Assembly: GCA_024734495.1 (NCBI GenBank)
Contig: JALMQS010000102.1
Location: forward strand, 8,202,986 to 8,266,985
Direction: 5' to 3'
Source of the DNA: Forficula auricularia
Taxonomy: Eukaryota; Arthropoda; Insecta; Dermaptera; Forficulidae
Length of the DNA: 64,000 bases
Part shown: in pieces, positions 10,326-22,079 of the stretch
Position numbering within the stretch: position 1 is the stretch's first letter
Layout of the letters: the number at the start of each line of letters is the position of its first letter
Made by a program: the position numbers and the translations under genes
The notes under the pieces: model-generated
What the model saw: only the letters and a program-made list of their open reading frames with translations
Told to the model about the DNA's origin: nothing
Databases searched by the model: none

Positions 10326-10339
10326 AATATACATTCTGC

Positions 10340-10925
10340 TGATTTTACGACTCCAGCACTGAGTGAGACAATTATTTAAATGAAGTTTGAAGAATGTAAT
10401 AACAGTCACTTAAGTTTTTGAAGAGTAATAATAAAAGAAAAAAATCTTCAAAATATTTTTGAATATTAAACTTAAAATCTTCGAAATAAAAATCACTTGT
10501 TCATCCACTATTTATTGAATCGATGATCTATCTATTGTTATTGAAGTATTGATTAAAAACATTAAAATAGTATAATAAATTTGAATAGTAGTCTACCTTT
10601 AGGTAAATTGACCTTTTGGGGACCTCAATTATAATTTCAAGGATATTATCATACATAATATTTATTAATTTATGTTGTTGTAGGTATTATAATCTGCGTC
10701 TTTATTTTCATTATATTTTGCTGAACAAATATGATTAATTTCACATTATTAAAAGTTTTTTTTCTAATTAGACCCCAATGGCGAAATAAGACATTTAATT
10801 GAAAAATGTTTGAAAAAAAGAACTTCGAATCATTATAGTGTTATTTTAAACAAAATTTATTAAAATTGTCATTGTCTGTTATATGTAGAAAAAAATATGA
10901 TTTTTCCTGTCTGTGGGCCTGTCTA
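10340..10925. other. AT-rich spacer
   Basis: No feature recognised in this stretch. Confidence 0.4.
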
Positions 10926-10928
10926 TGT

Positions 10929-11963
10929 CAAGGGTTCACAACCGGGGTGGAATTCCCCCCAAGAGGGAATTTTAGTATTTTAAGGAGGGAATTAATCTGG
11001 GTACAAATTTCAAAAGTTTTGTGTGAACTACGTGAGAAAAAACAAAGCTTATATTTTTCTCATTAGGTAAATACCTATAGGTAATATATTACTTATCTTT
11101 TTCTCTGAATTAATATTGTATTTTCAATATTACCATAAAATCATAATTATACAGGGTGAGGCATAAAGATCTACCATATTTTGAAGAGGTATAAAAAAAT
11201 GAAAAAATTTAACTAGAAAAAACTGAATATATTTTTGAAAAGAACATAAAATAATTTTTCTTTAAATGTGTTTTAAACATTATATCAGACGAAAAGGAGG
11301 GGGGGGTGGTCAAAAATGAAAATTCTAGCCCTTTCGACCAAACTCAACCAAATTTTGTAAACATATTCTGTGGACCTCAGATGGCTAGAAATGCAAAAAC
11401 TAACCACCCAAAATTAGGGGAGGGTCAAAAATGAAAATTCTAGCCCTTTCGACCAAACTATGTATACAAAATTTAGTTAGTTTTTGCATTTCTAGCCTTC
11501 TGGAGGTCCATAGAATATGTATACAAAATTTGGTTGAGTTTGGTGCAAAAGGGCTAGAATTTCATTTTTGACCCTCATCTCCATTTTGGGTGGTTAGTTT
11601 TTGCATTTCTAGCCTTTTTGGGGCTCACAGAATATGTATACAAAATTTGATTGAGTTTGGTCGAAAGGGCTAGAATTTTAATTGTTGACCCCCCCCCCCC
11701 CACACCTTTTTTTGTCTGATAATGTTTAAAACATATTTAAAAAAAAATGTTTTCTGTTCTATTCAAAAATATATTCAGTTTTTTTCTAGTTAAATTTTTT
11801 TCATTTTTTATACCTCTTCAAAATATGGTAGATCTTTATGCCTCACCCTGTATTATTTGAAATAAACTTTTTGAATTAGAAAACCGTGGAAATGCGGGAA
11901 TGGCAATTCTACAAAATTGCAGAAGGGGTTCATTGGAAGAAAAAGGGTTGAGAACTCTGCCCT
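10929..11963. mobile_element. hAT-like relic hosting a nested element
   Basis: The left end AAGGGTTCACAACCGGGG and the right end GGGTTGAGAACTCTGCCCTA resemble the inverted CAGGG(G)TTCTCAACC termini common in hAT elements. They lie about 1 kb apart, but about 700 bp of that is the nested palindrome at 11152-11850. Flanks share only ATGT, so no clean 8-bp duplication is seen. Confidence 0.45.
11152..11850. mobile_element. TA-flanked palindromic element (Tc1/mariner-type MITE?)
   Basis: Termini CAGGGTGAGGCATAAAG and CTTTATGCCTCACCCTG are exact complements and each is flanked by TA (11150-11151, 11851-11852). The pairing extends inward for at least 120 bp (GATCTACCATATTTTGAAGA and so on). The inner halves carry the 118-bp-type units in opposite orientations, so nearly the whole element is one palindrome. 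TA duplication and CAGGG termini suggest Tc1/mariner mobilisation. Confidence 0.75.
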
Positions 11964-12534
11964 ATGTGTCTGGACTTATGTAACCTAAGTACAAAAATCT
12001 TATTAAGTTCGTTCTGGTATCAATGTTTGTGTTTTTAAGCGAAAAACTGATTCGATGTTATTATTTCTAGCTTCAAAATTTTATACTAGAAAAATTCAAA
12101 AAAAATAAAAAATCTAATTAGACGGTTTAACCTAATGGACTGAAGTTTGGCACACATGATTGTATTAATAAATTCACACCTAAGGAGAGCTTTACCTTTC
12201 TAACTCAACGAGTTTGCTGATTAAAAAAAAATGTTGAATCAATAGACGTGCCGAATTTTGAAAATGTTTCACTTTTTTCCTAAATTTTGTGAAAGAGTTC
12301 TAAAAATATTTATAATTCATTTGAAAAAATTTTAAGTAAAATAATTTTTTGAAAAATGTTATACTAGTATATTCTTAAAAAATGTGACTCAGCTTTACAA
12401 TCTTATATTTACCTAAAAATAGCCATCATGAAATAAGAAGAGCTAACCCGCTCCGACACAGACGCAGCTGTTGTCATATCAGTTATTATTCGGTTTCTCA
12501 AGCTTGAGTTGTTTACCAAAAAAGAATTTAGTCT

Positions 12535-12925
12535 TTTTGATTTTAAGTCGATTCTTCCACATTTTCAGTAGAGGTTTCCATTAATAGTCAAAACATCAAA
12601 AATGGAATGCAATAAGGTTATTCCTCTAGTATTAGATAAGAATCGATCGCTATATTTTGATTTTAAGTCGTTCCTCCATGTCTTCAGCAATGGTTACCAA
12701 TAATAATGAAACGTCAAATACATAATGTAGAATTGTTATTCCTCAAGTACTAGATGAGAATCATCGCTATGTTTGGTTTAAAAGTTGATTTCTCTATGTC
12801 TTCGGGAATGGTTATTAATAAAGCCGAAACGATCAAAAATCCAATATAGAATGATTATTCCTCAAGTACTAGATGAGAATCAATCGCTATTTTTGGTTTA
12901 AAATCGATTTCTCATGTCTACAGCA
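12535..12925 (+). repeat. Diverged tandem repeat, period about 119 bp
   Basis: Unit starts (TTTTGATTTTAAGTCG or TTTGGTTTAAAA) occur near 12535, 12655, 12772 and 12892. Internal anchors recur: a TCTTC(A/G)G block, AATGGTT(A/T), and TTATTCCTC(A/T)AGTA followed by TAGAT(A/G)AGAATC. Copies are perhaps 80% alike by eye. Confidence 0.75.
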
Positions 12926-13179
12926 AGAGGCAGCGGTTAAGAAAACAACGCGAGTTGCTATGGATTTACTCATAAAATTCCTCCCAAATTTTTAGCATTT
13001 CACGAGAGAAGCCTATCTATTCTTACTTAAAAGCAAGGCTAAATGAGCTATATTAAAACTTTCAAATGAATAAATTTAGAAGAATTTAAAAAATTAAAAA
13101 GTACCATCTTACTCTAGAGTAAGAGATACTTTAAAATATAATTTATAAAGACTCTTTATATAACACTTTTTGTGATGGT

Positions 13180-13690
13180 CCCCAAGGTACTTAATTAGGA
13201 TATTAAATTTCATCAAAATTGGATTTAAGTCATTTTTCAAGATATTTAGAAAAAACTAAAAAGTACTGGGAAACAAAGATTACTAATGTTTTGTGGGCTG
13301 ATATGTTGCCAAAAACTAATCAGCGCTTCATTTTGTTAAACTAATGGTACGTTTTTCAATTTCATTTCAATCGGTGCAACGGTGTGGAAAAAATCGTGGG
13401 CCAAAAAAGCGATAACAGACATCCATCGCATGCATCCATCCACCCATACATACACGCATCCATCCGCACGCACTAAATGAAAAAATCGCCCTTTTTGGCC
13501 TCTCGACGAGACCCCTTGTAATTTTTGGCAAAACCGTCACGTGACTGGAAATTCAACCTAATTGAATACTACAATTTGTGACTTTAATTGAGTCCATGGG
13601 TTCCGTAGTCTTTACCTGAGAGGACCCTTTGAAGCCACGCTTGCCCCGAGAGCGATTACAATACTTTACCCATGCTTTGCATTGGATAAA
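13180..13690 (+). repeat. Decayed TE-like sequence ending in a small hairpin
   Basis: It ends GAGCGATTACAATACTTTAC followed by CCATGC TTT GCATTGG. The CGATTACAATACTT block also precedes the terminal hairpin of repeat family X (7290-7316, 20065-20100), so the two families share a 3' end. A CATC/CATA-rich simple stretch lies at 13421-13465. Confidence 0.45.
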
Positions 13691-13726
13691 GTAAAAAGCA
13701 AGGTCAAGTCGTTTAATTTCGTGATA

Positions 13727-14496
13727 TCTACTCTTATTAAACGAGCAAAAAATTGTATATTTGTATATATATTTATTTCTTTATTTCTTTATATATTGTA
13801 TCTTGGTTCTATTTTGAAAACGGCTTTACCGATTTTGATGAAATTCACGGGTTAGGGGTTTTTTGGGGTGACAATTCGATCTGTCACGGTCTCATCTTCG
13901 ACAAAATTGTTTTTGATGGGTTTTTTCGTAATCAAATTAATTATTCTCAGGTAGACAAATCCCATTCTTAGGGTTTTAAAAAAAGGTTTCCCTTTTCCTT
14001 TTGTGCTCAGGCAGACAATGGGTCGGGTAAATCCTTTATTCTCAAAGGCCTTGAAGAAGTATTGTGATTGTGGATTTTAACATATTTTGTTGTCCCTAAA
14101 CGTTAGAAATATTAATAAACGTTTTATAATTATTTTTATAATGAACTTTATTTATTTAATAGAATAAAAAATAATCAAGAGCAGGTCTCAATTTTCTGAA
14201 AAAACAACACATTTTGATAGGTTTTATTTATTAACAATTGGATGAATAAAAATGAATCATATGGTTGAATCAAAACAGGTGCAGGAGGTGTGGTCGAGCG
14301 GGGTGGAGTGGTGGGGGGGGGGGGGTACAGTGGGCGAATATTATATATTTTTGTATTTTTTTTTAATTTGAAAGCGGCTCTCAAATAAAAATCGACCTTT
14401 TTATCAGAATTTTAAATTAATTTAAAAATAATATTAAAATAAAGCTTTTAATTGAAGGAAGAAGTTACCGAGCATCGCTCGGTGCCTCCAGGTACT
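13727..14496 (+). mobile_element. Helitron-like non-autonomous element, family 2, copy b
   Basis: It begins TCTACTCTTATTAAACGAGC directly after an A and ends with a perfect 7-bp hairpin ACCGAGC ATC GCTCGGT (14467-14483), followed by GCCTCCAGGTACT. Copy a is on the minus strand at 3072-3491. An interior G-run (14313-14325) and C/T-rich complement are present. No Rep-helicase sequence. Confidence 0.55.
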
Positions 14497-14584
14497 CTTC
14501 TATTATAGTAGATAACATGCTCGTGCCTAGGGGGTACGCTCCTCCCTCTGTAATCATTTATCTTAAAATGTAAGACTTAGACTA

Positions 14585-15400
14585 TGTAGCCATCAGTAGC
14601 ATGGATTCTGTAGATGCGGCGCATTCCTAAAATTTCAAACATTTAGAGTATTTTCATAAATATATAAGGTCGACTTCAAAATTTCAGGAGGATCTTTAAA
14701 TTTTCCAATTATTATCCATTATTTCAATTATTTCTATAAAAACATTTTTAGTTTTGAAAAGTATATCTATTGGTTCTCGAAATGAAATAAAATTATTGCA
14801 TAGTTTCAAGGTGCAATTAAATTGAATGATTTTTCCGAAAAGGGTGGCGATAGAAGGTTTCAAGTCCCTGCCTGGAAGGTATATCGTCCAGTTCAAGCAT
14901 GTCAAAGACAAGTTCAGACGAGTTTTAGTCGAATAAAAATTGTTCTCGCTGAGGAACTATTAAAATAATAAAAATAATACAAAAAATAAATAAATAAAGA
15001 TGATTCGAGAATCTTTTGACTAATCCATTTCTAAGAACTCTCAATATATAAGATCGAAAATAACTAAGAGCAGATACTTACTATAGCCAAGTCATAGAAC
15101 ATTTAGGATTTTCTTATAGGACAGGCTGATTCATTGTGGAAGATCGTCGATTTCCATCTCAAGGACTGTAGAGTTTAAGTATTTAATTTCTGACTCCTAC
15201 CCTCCTCACTCACACAAAGCAGTATCCGTTAGGGGCGAAGTTCCCAAAATATATTTTTTAAGAATCTAATGTTAAATTTGAAGAAAAAACCCCTAAATGA
15301 TGCTGTATTCGATGAAATTTTCAAAAAATGCAAAGATTAAAATAAAATTTCAAAAAATGAAACTATTTTGGACAGCATCCCGTGGTTGAAAAGTCACCAC
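14585..15400. repeat. Diverged paralogue of the TIR-element interior
   Basis: The order of blocks (ATTCCTAAAATTTCAAACAT, GAAATGAAATAAAATTATTG, AGTTTTAGTCGAATAAAAAT, CACACAAAGCAGTATCC, GGACAGCATCCC) is the same as in 7765-8520. It lacks the SINE found there, has an extra segment of about 80 bp at 14843-14921, and has lost the GGGGCC termini. Confidence 0.65.
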
Positions 15401-16200
15401 TGGTATCCATCTCTGTGTATTGTTTGGAGTTTTCAGTTTTTAGCCCAACAACTAACTACACTTACCTACTATAAATATAAATCAACAAAAATCTAATATA
15501 TCTATCTTTCAATTTTTATTTATTTAATGTTTCTTTTATTCGAATATTTTTTATTAATATATCTAATATAATTATATTTTTGTTAATTCTAATTTTTTTT
15601 AATCAAAAATTTTACCTTATCCCTGAAAATGAATTTTGGTTTTGTTTCTGGAACCTTTTCGTCATCCTGTAAAATAACACATGACCTATATAGGCGTAGA
15701 GCTTTTTGTAATTATATTAAGAATGGAATATATAGCTCCTGAGATAAATTAGTAGTCCGAAATCGTATAGGAAGTTTGAAAAAGCCTCTATTTTTTATTA
15801 TTATATATTATATTATATCAAAACTAACATCGTTTATACTAAGTCTTAAAATGCTATTTCAGGTCTCTTCAATCGATTTAATTGGGATGAAAGAAATAGA
15901 AAACTTTCTAGAAATTCACCTATCCATGAAATAAGGGTTCAACAGAGTGCTCACACCTTCCCAGATCTTTGGCATAAGCTTCTATCAACATAGTAAATAA
16001 GTTGAAAGTAATTTCTATTTTTTGTACAGGTAACAGGGGACATTTTATCTTAAATGCAAATATTAATTACTTTAAGTCGTCCATATGTTTTCTTGTTTTA
16101 AATCAAAGATCTCATTTTTTTTTTTAAACTTGCATCTGAACCTGACAAAGAAGCTTTAATAATAACACTGTTCGACAAAAATTAAAATTTCTCTCTGTAA
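15400..16200. other. AT-rich spacer
   Basis: Nothing recognised beyond AT-rich DNA. Confidence 0.4.
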
Positions 16201-16204
16201 ACCT

Positions 16205-16775
16205 AACAATGGATTACAGTAGAGGTTTATAAGTTGATTTACATGCAATTTCCCGATTTTTTATAACACGCCAGAGTTTTGAGATATTATCGTTCAAAAT
16301 GACGAAAAAGGCCATTTTGATCTATTTTCGAGTCACATCAAATATTAAAAAGCAATATTTGAAATCAAAATATTTTATTGACGTAATAGAAAACAGCTTC
16401 CTCTTTGATTTACAAATTACCACTTGTATTTAACTCAATTATAACTCGAGTTATAACTAAAAAACTAGGACCTTATGATTTTATCTATGTTTATTATCCT
16501 TTATAATAACCTAGTTTTAGTTTTTTAGTCATAACTCTAGTTCTAATTGAACTAAAAACAAGTAGTAATTTGAAAATCAAAGAGAAAGCTGTTTTCTATT
16601 AAGTCAACAAAATATTTTGATTTAAAATATTTCTGTTTAATATTTAATGGGACTCAAAAATAGGTTAAAATGGCCTATTTCGTCATTTTGACCGATAATA
16701 TCTCACAACTCTGACGTCTTGTAAAAAATCGGAAAATTTCATGATAATCAGCGTATAAAACTCTACTCTCCTAAA
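16205..16775. repeat. Large inverted repeat, arms about 265 bp
   Basis: Left arm 16205-16470 and right arm 16509-16775 are complementary with moderate divergence. Anchors are AAAAACTAGG / CCTAGTTTTA at the centre, GAAAACAGCTTCCTCTTTGA / TCAAAGAGAAAGCTGTTTTC in the middle, and TGAGATATTATC / GATAATATCTCA outside. The spacer is 38 bp. No flanking duplication was found. Foldback element, class unknown. Confidence 0.7.
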
Positions 16776-16914
16776 TTCGGATGAAATATATCTTATTAAA
16801 AATGTGTAATCTAACTGGTGTGAGCTAAAACTTCACTTTTGATTTCAGATATTTTCTTTAAATTGAATTACCTAAAGCTGAGATACTTTGAAAGAAATTA
16901 CCAGTAGTAGAAAA

Positions 16915-17215
16915 TAGGCAGGCCCGACGAGAGGTGGGGGTGGGGGTAGTTTCCGAGAGGGATCCGGCACTACTACTGTTAAATAAATTTTTGTAATACT
17001 AAAATCTATTAGGTTCTTATTCTAAATAAAAATATAAAAATAACAAAATCAGATAACAAAAAGCATATTAAATTACGGATTTATTTATTTGTTAAATAAT
17101 AAAATATTTTACAAATTGAAAAATGTAGTTCTTTTATTTGTCCCAGCATTGAGGGGCCTGCTGGTTTGATTTTGTCCCAGGGCCCGTACCAGCTCTCCAC
17201 GGACCTGAAATTACG
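16915..17215. repeat. GC-richer hAT-like terminal fragments
   Basis: GGCAGGCCCGACGAGAGG (16919) and TTTGTCCCAGGGCCCGTACC (17172) look like the ends of CAGGGCC-type elements. They do not form a clear pair. Weak call. Confidence 0.3.
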
Positions 17216-17470
17216 TACTATAATAAGTACTCGATACTTTATATAAATATAAAATTTGAAATTTCTGATATTAGCAGAGATAATAATATTCCTAAATAAA
17301 ACACGAGAAATTATCAATTACTGAATCCGGGGTGTTAAGGATTATTATTATTTTACCAAATGTATGCTAGAAGAGTTGTCCAGGGGATGAAATCAACCTT
17401 TGTGACATATAATGAAAATCGTCCTTCATTTAGTATTTGATAATCTCTTGTGTTTTCTTTAGATATAATT

Positions 17471-17800
17471 AATTTATCATCATCATAAAATATTCTCGCC
17501 AAAGACGGGTTTGACGCAACCACTTGCCTTCACTCGACTTAATCCCATTCCGCCAAGTTCCTTTATATGAATTCTCCTACTCCTTATATTTAATTATCTG
17601 AAGAAACTATTCTAATCTTATTCTTCGTCTCTCCTCTTTAATTTCCAAGTTCACCCTCCAGGATATATCTCAACGTCCGAGCTCTTCTTTAACTCAGATT
17701 TTTCCATAATGTTTTCTATTGTCTAATTCTATCAAGAACTTCTTCATTTGTAATTCTCTCCGCCCATTTAACCTTCAATTTTCTTTTAATATAAGATTCT
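17471..17800 (-). pseudogene. Decayed RTE-like LINE 3' end
   Basis: On the minus strand broken frames read KWAERITNEEVLDRIR, then LW-K-LS, YILEGE and VVASNPS. They parallel the intact C-terminus at 57842-58203 (KITNEEVLGRI, DILEEVGK, IVASNQS). It ends in ATGATGATGAT, the short-repeat tail typical of RTE-type elements. Stops and frameshifts are frequent, so this is an older copy than those at 53 and 58 kb. Confidence 0.6.
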
Positions 17801-18049
17801 ACCCTGACAGATAGTAGGAACCAATCTTAATATACTATATTAAGAATGTATAAAAAACTTGATCATATTCTAAGCAAAGGATAAATAAAGACAAAAATGT
17901 TATTTATGCTGTCATTTCATTTAAAAATACCACTTTAAATATCAATTTAAAATCAATATTTTGAAACTAACTTCAATAATCCCTACTTAGTTTATTTACC
18001 AAGAGAATAATAAATAACGATTATTGTTCGATTATTTCAAAATTTTTCT

Positions 18050-18610
18050 AGCTAAGATATTGTTTCTTCTCTTTCTTTTTCGAAACGTGTCCACTCGAAT
18101 GGAAATTTGGCATCACTCCGTGGACATCAGTAATTTAGAATTTAAAAAAAAATCTCGATATAATTTAGTTTAAACTGAATTTAAGAGACCGTTGTGCATT
18201 TCGAAGCGAATGTTTTGTTTGTTGTTGTTGTTGTTGCTGTTGTGTTGTTCTCTAATCCGAAATGGTCAGTGATATATAAAAAAATCTCAATGGAAAGAAT
18301 AAGCATTGTGTCCTGGATTGAGCGGCGTATTTTACGAGGGTCACTTGCCAACTGGACAAAAGTAAAGACCCGCAAGAGATTATCCCTAATTATTGATCAT
18401 GTCAATTCGAATTAGATGACCAATGGTTAAATACAAACGTTCTGAGATAGCGTGGGGTACAAGGGGACCACACACACGCACACTACTCCGTTCCCCCAAA
18501 TGTCAAGAACAAGCTGAAAGAAGCCGATCCCAGTTTACGTTACGCTGTGTTATCGAGGTGGTTTCGTCTACCACAAATATCTTAATCTACTTAGTATACA
18601 AATTCTAACA
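18050..18610. other. Single-copy, higher-complexity region with (GTT)n
   Basis: A (GTT)n tract lies at 18220-18247. Open frames of 60-73 codons run on both strands without recognisable domains. Composition is less AT-rich than the flanks; possible conserved non-coding DNA, not shown. Confidence 0.25.
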
Positions 18611-18846
18611 CATAAAAACACCCCGTAATCTGTCAAATTTAAGCATCCCAAAAAAATATTTTCATTTGTTTATAATTCATACAACATGATTTTCACTCAC
18701 CCTGCATTAATAACGAAAAGGAATTAAATTTTCAAGCCCATAGTAATATCTCAATTTACTGTATGTAGAAATAAGGTTCTAAAACTAAAAGTTAATTTAG
18801 ATCGAGATCATAAGCAACCTGCTAAGTGTATTGTGTAGAAACTGCG

Positions 18847-19555
18847 CTCAAAGGTGGATCGAATGTTTTCTACATTTGATTCAATCGCGAATCAAATGTA
18901 GGAAATTTTTGTCAAATATTGAGTGAAAATAATATTTGAACTTATATATTTCTAACTTGAAATAATGATTTTAAATAAATTTTTATAATTTTTCTAATTA
19001 ATATAACAAAAAATAATTGCTCTATCAATGAGAATTGTTTTTGACCGCACTTATTTGAAAAATATATTTACCTCAAGACTACTGCTGATTACGCTATTGA
19101 AGTCTGCGGAGTCTTAAGTCTGTACCAAGAGAGAAAAGATGTGATCCACTTAGCTACAATCTAACGTCATTTCGCGTATAGCCCGCTAGACATTCGGATG
19201 GATCACCAAGTGAATTTGAAATCTCAGATGTTATATATTTAATCTCCCAGTCCAGAGCGTTAAATATATAACATCTGAGATTTCAAATTCACTTGGTGAT
19301 CCATCCGAATGTCTAGCGGGCTATACGCGAAATGACGTTAGATTGTAGCTATAAGTGGATCACATCTTTTCTCTCTTGGTACAGACTTAAGACTCCGCAG
19401 ACTTCAATAGCGTAATCCGCAGTAGTCTCGCGATAAATATCTTTTTAAAATATCTTTTAAAAATATTCTCATTAATATAGCAATTATTCTTTGTTATATT
19501 AATTAGAAAAATTATGAAAATTTATTCTCAAAGGTGGAGGTTATTAATACAAAAT
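18847..19555. mobile_element. Recent foldback element with near-perfect 166-bp inner arms
   Basis: Arms 19077-19242 and 19260-19427 are almost identical complements (the main difference is a 2-bp TA insertion), separated by a 17-bp loop. More diverged complementarity extends outward to about 18970 and 19535. A separate small hairpin, CTACATTTGATTC / GAATCAAATGTAG, is at 18870-18901. CTCAAAGGTGGA flanks the whole at 18847 and about 19530, a possible target-site duplication. No reading frame. Confidence 0.7.
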
Positions 19556-19689
19556 GACATCAATGAGGGTGTCCCCTGCTTTATGCAAATAAACATTATT
19601 CCTATAATATAAATAAATGAATATTACTGTCGGTCGCTATTAAAAAATTTCAAATTTCAAAATTGACTAGAATATGTACAACAAATTGA

Positions 19690-20105
19690 TGCTGATGTCC
19701 ACTGATTATGTATACAAAATTTGGTTGAGTTTGCTCAAATGGCCTAGATTTTTAATTTTTAACCCCCCTCCACCCCCCTTAATTTTGGGTCGATATGCAC
19801 GAAAATCTAATCAGCTCTTAATCTCAATGGACAAAAATTACTTGTGAAATTTGGTTTCGATAACAACCAGACAGACTAACTAACTAACAGACATTTTGAC
19901 AAAACAATTATTATCTCAAAAAATATAATTTTTTCGATGTTCACTTATTAGGGCTTTTTTGTAGAGCAAAATGACATGGTTTTGCTCAATTTTTTTAATC
20001 AAAATAGTTTGAGCCATTTTTGAGATATTTTGGAAAAAAGAAGGAAAAACCCACTTTTTTCATGCACGATTACAATACTTGACCATACCCTGTATGGTAA
20101 AATAA
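19690..20105 (+). repeat. Repeat family X, 3' partial copy
   Basis: It matches 6870-7316: one C-rich unit, GGGTCGATATGCAC, ACAGACTAACTAACTAACAG, and the terminal block CACGATTACAATACTTGACC with CATACCCTGTATGG. The 5' half is missing. Confidence 0.7.
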
Positions 20106-20289
20106 AAAAAAATAAAAAAAAAACAATGTTCAAACGTTTATTAAAACACAAAAAGTTTCTGAAGAATTTCTCCCTTTATCGATATTATTTGAATTTCTCT
20201 TTATATATACCGTATATATGTAGCACAATTATGATTAAATTTAATTTACTTCTAACAGAATTCGCCGTAGAGTTAATAGCTTAGAAGTT

Positions 20290-20633
20290 ATTTGATAATT
20301 TCCATTAGTGCACCCCCCAAACTCCCTTTTGGGGCAAAATATCAAAATGTTCAATAGCAATCATTTTAAGTAAGAAGACATCTGATCCAAATATGAAATT
20401 TGATAGAAATACCTATAGCTGTTTTTATGCCAATTGTGAGCAAAATTTACCCGGACAGACATAAAACAGACAAACAGGCAAACAGAAATTTCAATGAGGC
20501 GGTTTCCTTTCATAACTTTTCATGAAACGTGTACAGCTAAAATTTCGGGGGATTCGGAGCAATATACAGACAAAACCTTAATTTTAATTTTGGAAAAACC
20601 GGTAAAGACCGGTACACCTGGTATATATATAAA
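20290..20633 (+). mobile_element. Helitron-like 3' end, family 3
   Basis: A hairpin ACCGGT AAAG ACCGGT (20598-20613) followed by ACACCTGGTATAT resembles the subterminal hairpin ends of families 1 and 2. The preceding sequence (CCGGACAGACATAAAACAGA and so on) is TE-like. The 5' end is not identified. Confidence 0.4.
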
Positions 20634-20975
20634 ACTTATTTGTTTGAGACTATAGTTTAGAAGGTTTGACCTTCAATATCAGTTTTTTTAGTTAGAAATA
20701 TTCTATCTGCTATTTCTCATGGGTTCAAATACTCGAGTAAATTTAGATAAATTCGTCTGTTCAGTGACCTGCTTACTATTACGACAAAACTAATTTATCT
20801 AAATCCAATCGAGTATTTGAACAGATGAGAAATAACAGATATAATATTTCTAATTAAGAAGACTGATGATTAAGGCCACACCTTCGAAGCTATAATCTGA
20901 AACAAATAAATATATATGTTAAACATATTTATATACATGTGTATAAGTTTATTTGCATCATACAGAGGTCAGCCT
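20625..20975. mobile_element. Decayed relative of the 25.7-26.1 kb hammerhead palindrome
   Basis: Arms run from TTATTTGTTTGAGACTATAG (20638) to CTGAAACAAATAAATATATA (20897), with complementary AATACTCGA...AAATTTAGATAAA inside. The right arm has CTGATGA (20873-20879) and AAGG/CCTT stem II, but the GAAA box reads GAAG. The left arm is more eroded. Probably dead ribozymes. Confidence 0.55.
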
Positions 20976-20979
20976 CATT

Positions 20980-21930
20980 TCTTTTTATGAATCAAATATT
21001 CAACTCAGTAACATATCAATTTCATTTAATAGAACTGAAACAGAAAATAATAATTATATCTTTCATTGTACTGCTGAAATAGATTAGAGATTCGTACGAG
21101 GGTTGTCCACTCGCCTTTTTTTTAATAGAGTCATTATTTAATAAGGGAGGTGGAATTGTATCACGAGTAGAGGGAGGAGCTGGTCCAAGGCGGCCCTTTT
21201 CCTCACTCCGACAATCCTAGTGTAGAATGGAATCGTCATGTTGATGATAGGGGTTAACAAATTGGCCTCCAAATTGGTCACGGGGCTTGGTTGGGACTTC
21301 ACACACACAAACACACTAGCATAAGCACACAGTTAGCCACCAACGAAGTCGGTTCAGTTAATCCATCTGACATCACATCATCTGGAGAGAAAACTTTAAT
21401 CTTTGCTCCAAGTCAACCCCACCTTTACCTGTCACTTGTCAAATTCAGTGAGAAAGGATCTACATCGTTCTAGTATAATAATATTCATATACATATAGAT
21501 ATAATATGTATATACTTACACATAATCTAAATACAATTTAACATAGCACTCATACTTCAATATTTTAAAATTTGTGCTTAACTACATGATTCAAATGACA
21601 ATCTTTTATCTGATATAATCTTTTCTCAAGAATAAAAGATCGAAGAATCTCAAAAATTAATCGGAGTTGTAGATCATTTTTATTACAAGTCAGAATGGTT
21701 GCATTCAGTAGATATTCATATAGACGCTCTCCTGATTTTTCTAATAAAATCTAACTTTACTGTTTTTTGCTTATGAATTTTTTAATATCTTTAACGCGAT
21801 AGTCATTCCCTTCATGAAGAAACTTAAAAGTTGAACCAATGCTAAATTTCTAAATGAACTCTATGTTATGACTTTGTGCTTAAATTTAAAATCTGAATTG
21901 CATCCAGGGTAGCAAGAGAATATTTAGAGG
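20980..21930. other. Mostly single-copy sequence
   Basis: 21110-21480 is less AT-rich and includes (CA)-rich patches. No gene or repeat family recognised. Confidence 0.35.
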
Positions 21931-21937
21931 CTTCTCT

Positions 21938-22075
21938 TCATAGATGAGAGCCGTATTCGAGACAGGGGCGGATTTGGGCCTTGTAGATGGCCGCAGATTT
22001 TGCCACAGAGGAGATGTGTTCATTCCAAGACAGGTCAGATGCGATAGAGACGCACTTCTTCTTCTTTTCGTTGAC
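21938..22075 (-). pseudogene. LINE reverse-transcriptase C-terminal fragment with internal deletion
   Basis: The minus strand encodes CVSIASDLSWNEHISSVAK directly joined to SAAIYKAQIRPCLEYGSHL. In Jockey/CR1-type LINE proteins these two blocks occur in this order but are separated by about 20-25 residues, so an internal segment is deleted here. A stop follows immediately. The codon use is richer in G and C than the surroundings, as expected for inserted coding DNA. The 83-codon + frame over the same place is a shadow. Confidence 0.65.
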
Positions 22076-22079
22076 AGAA

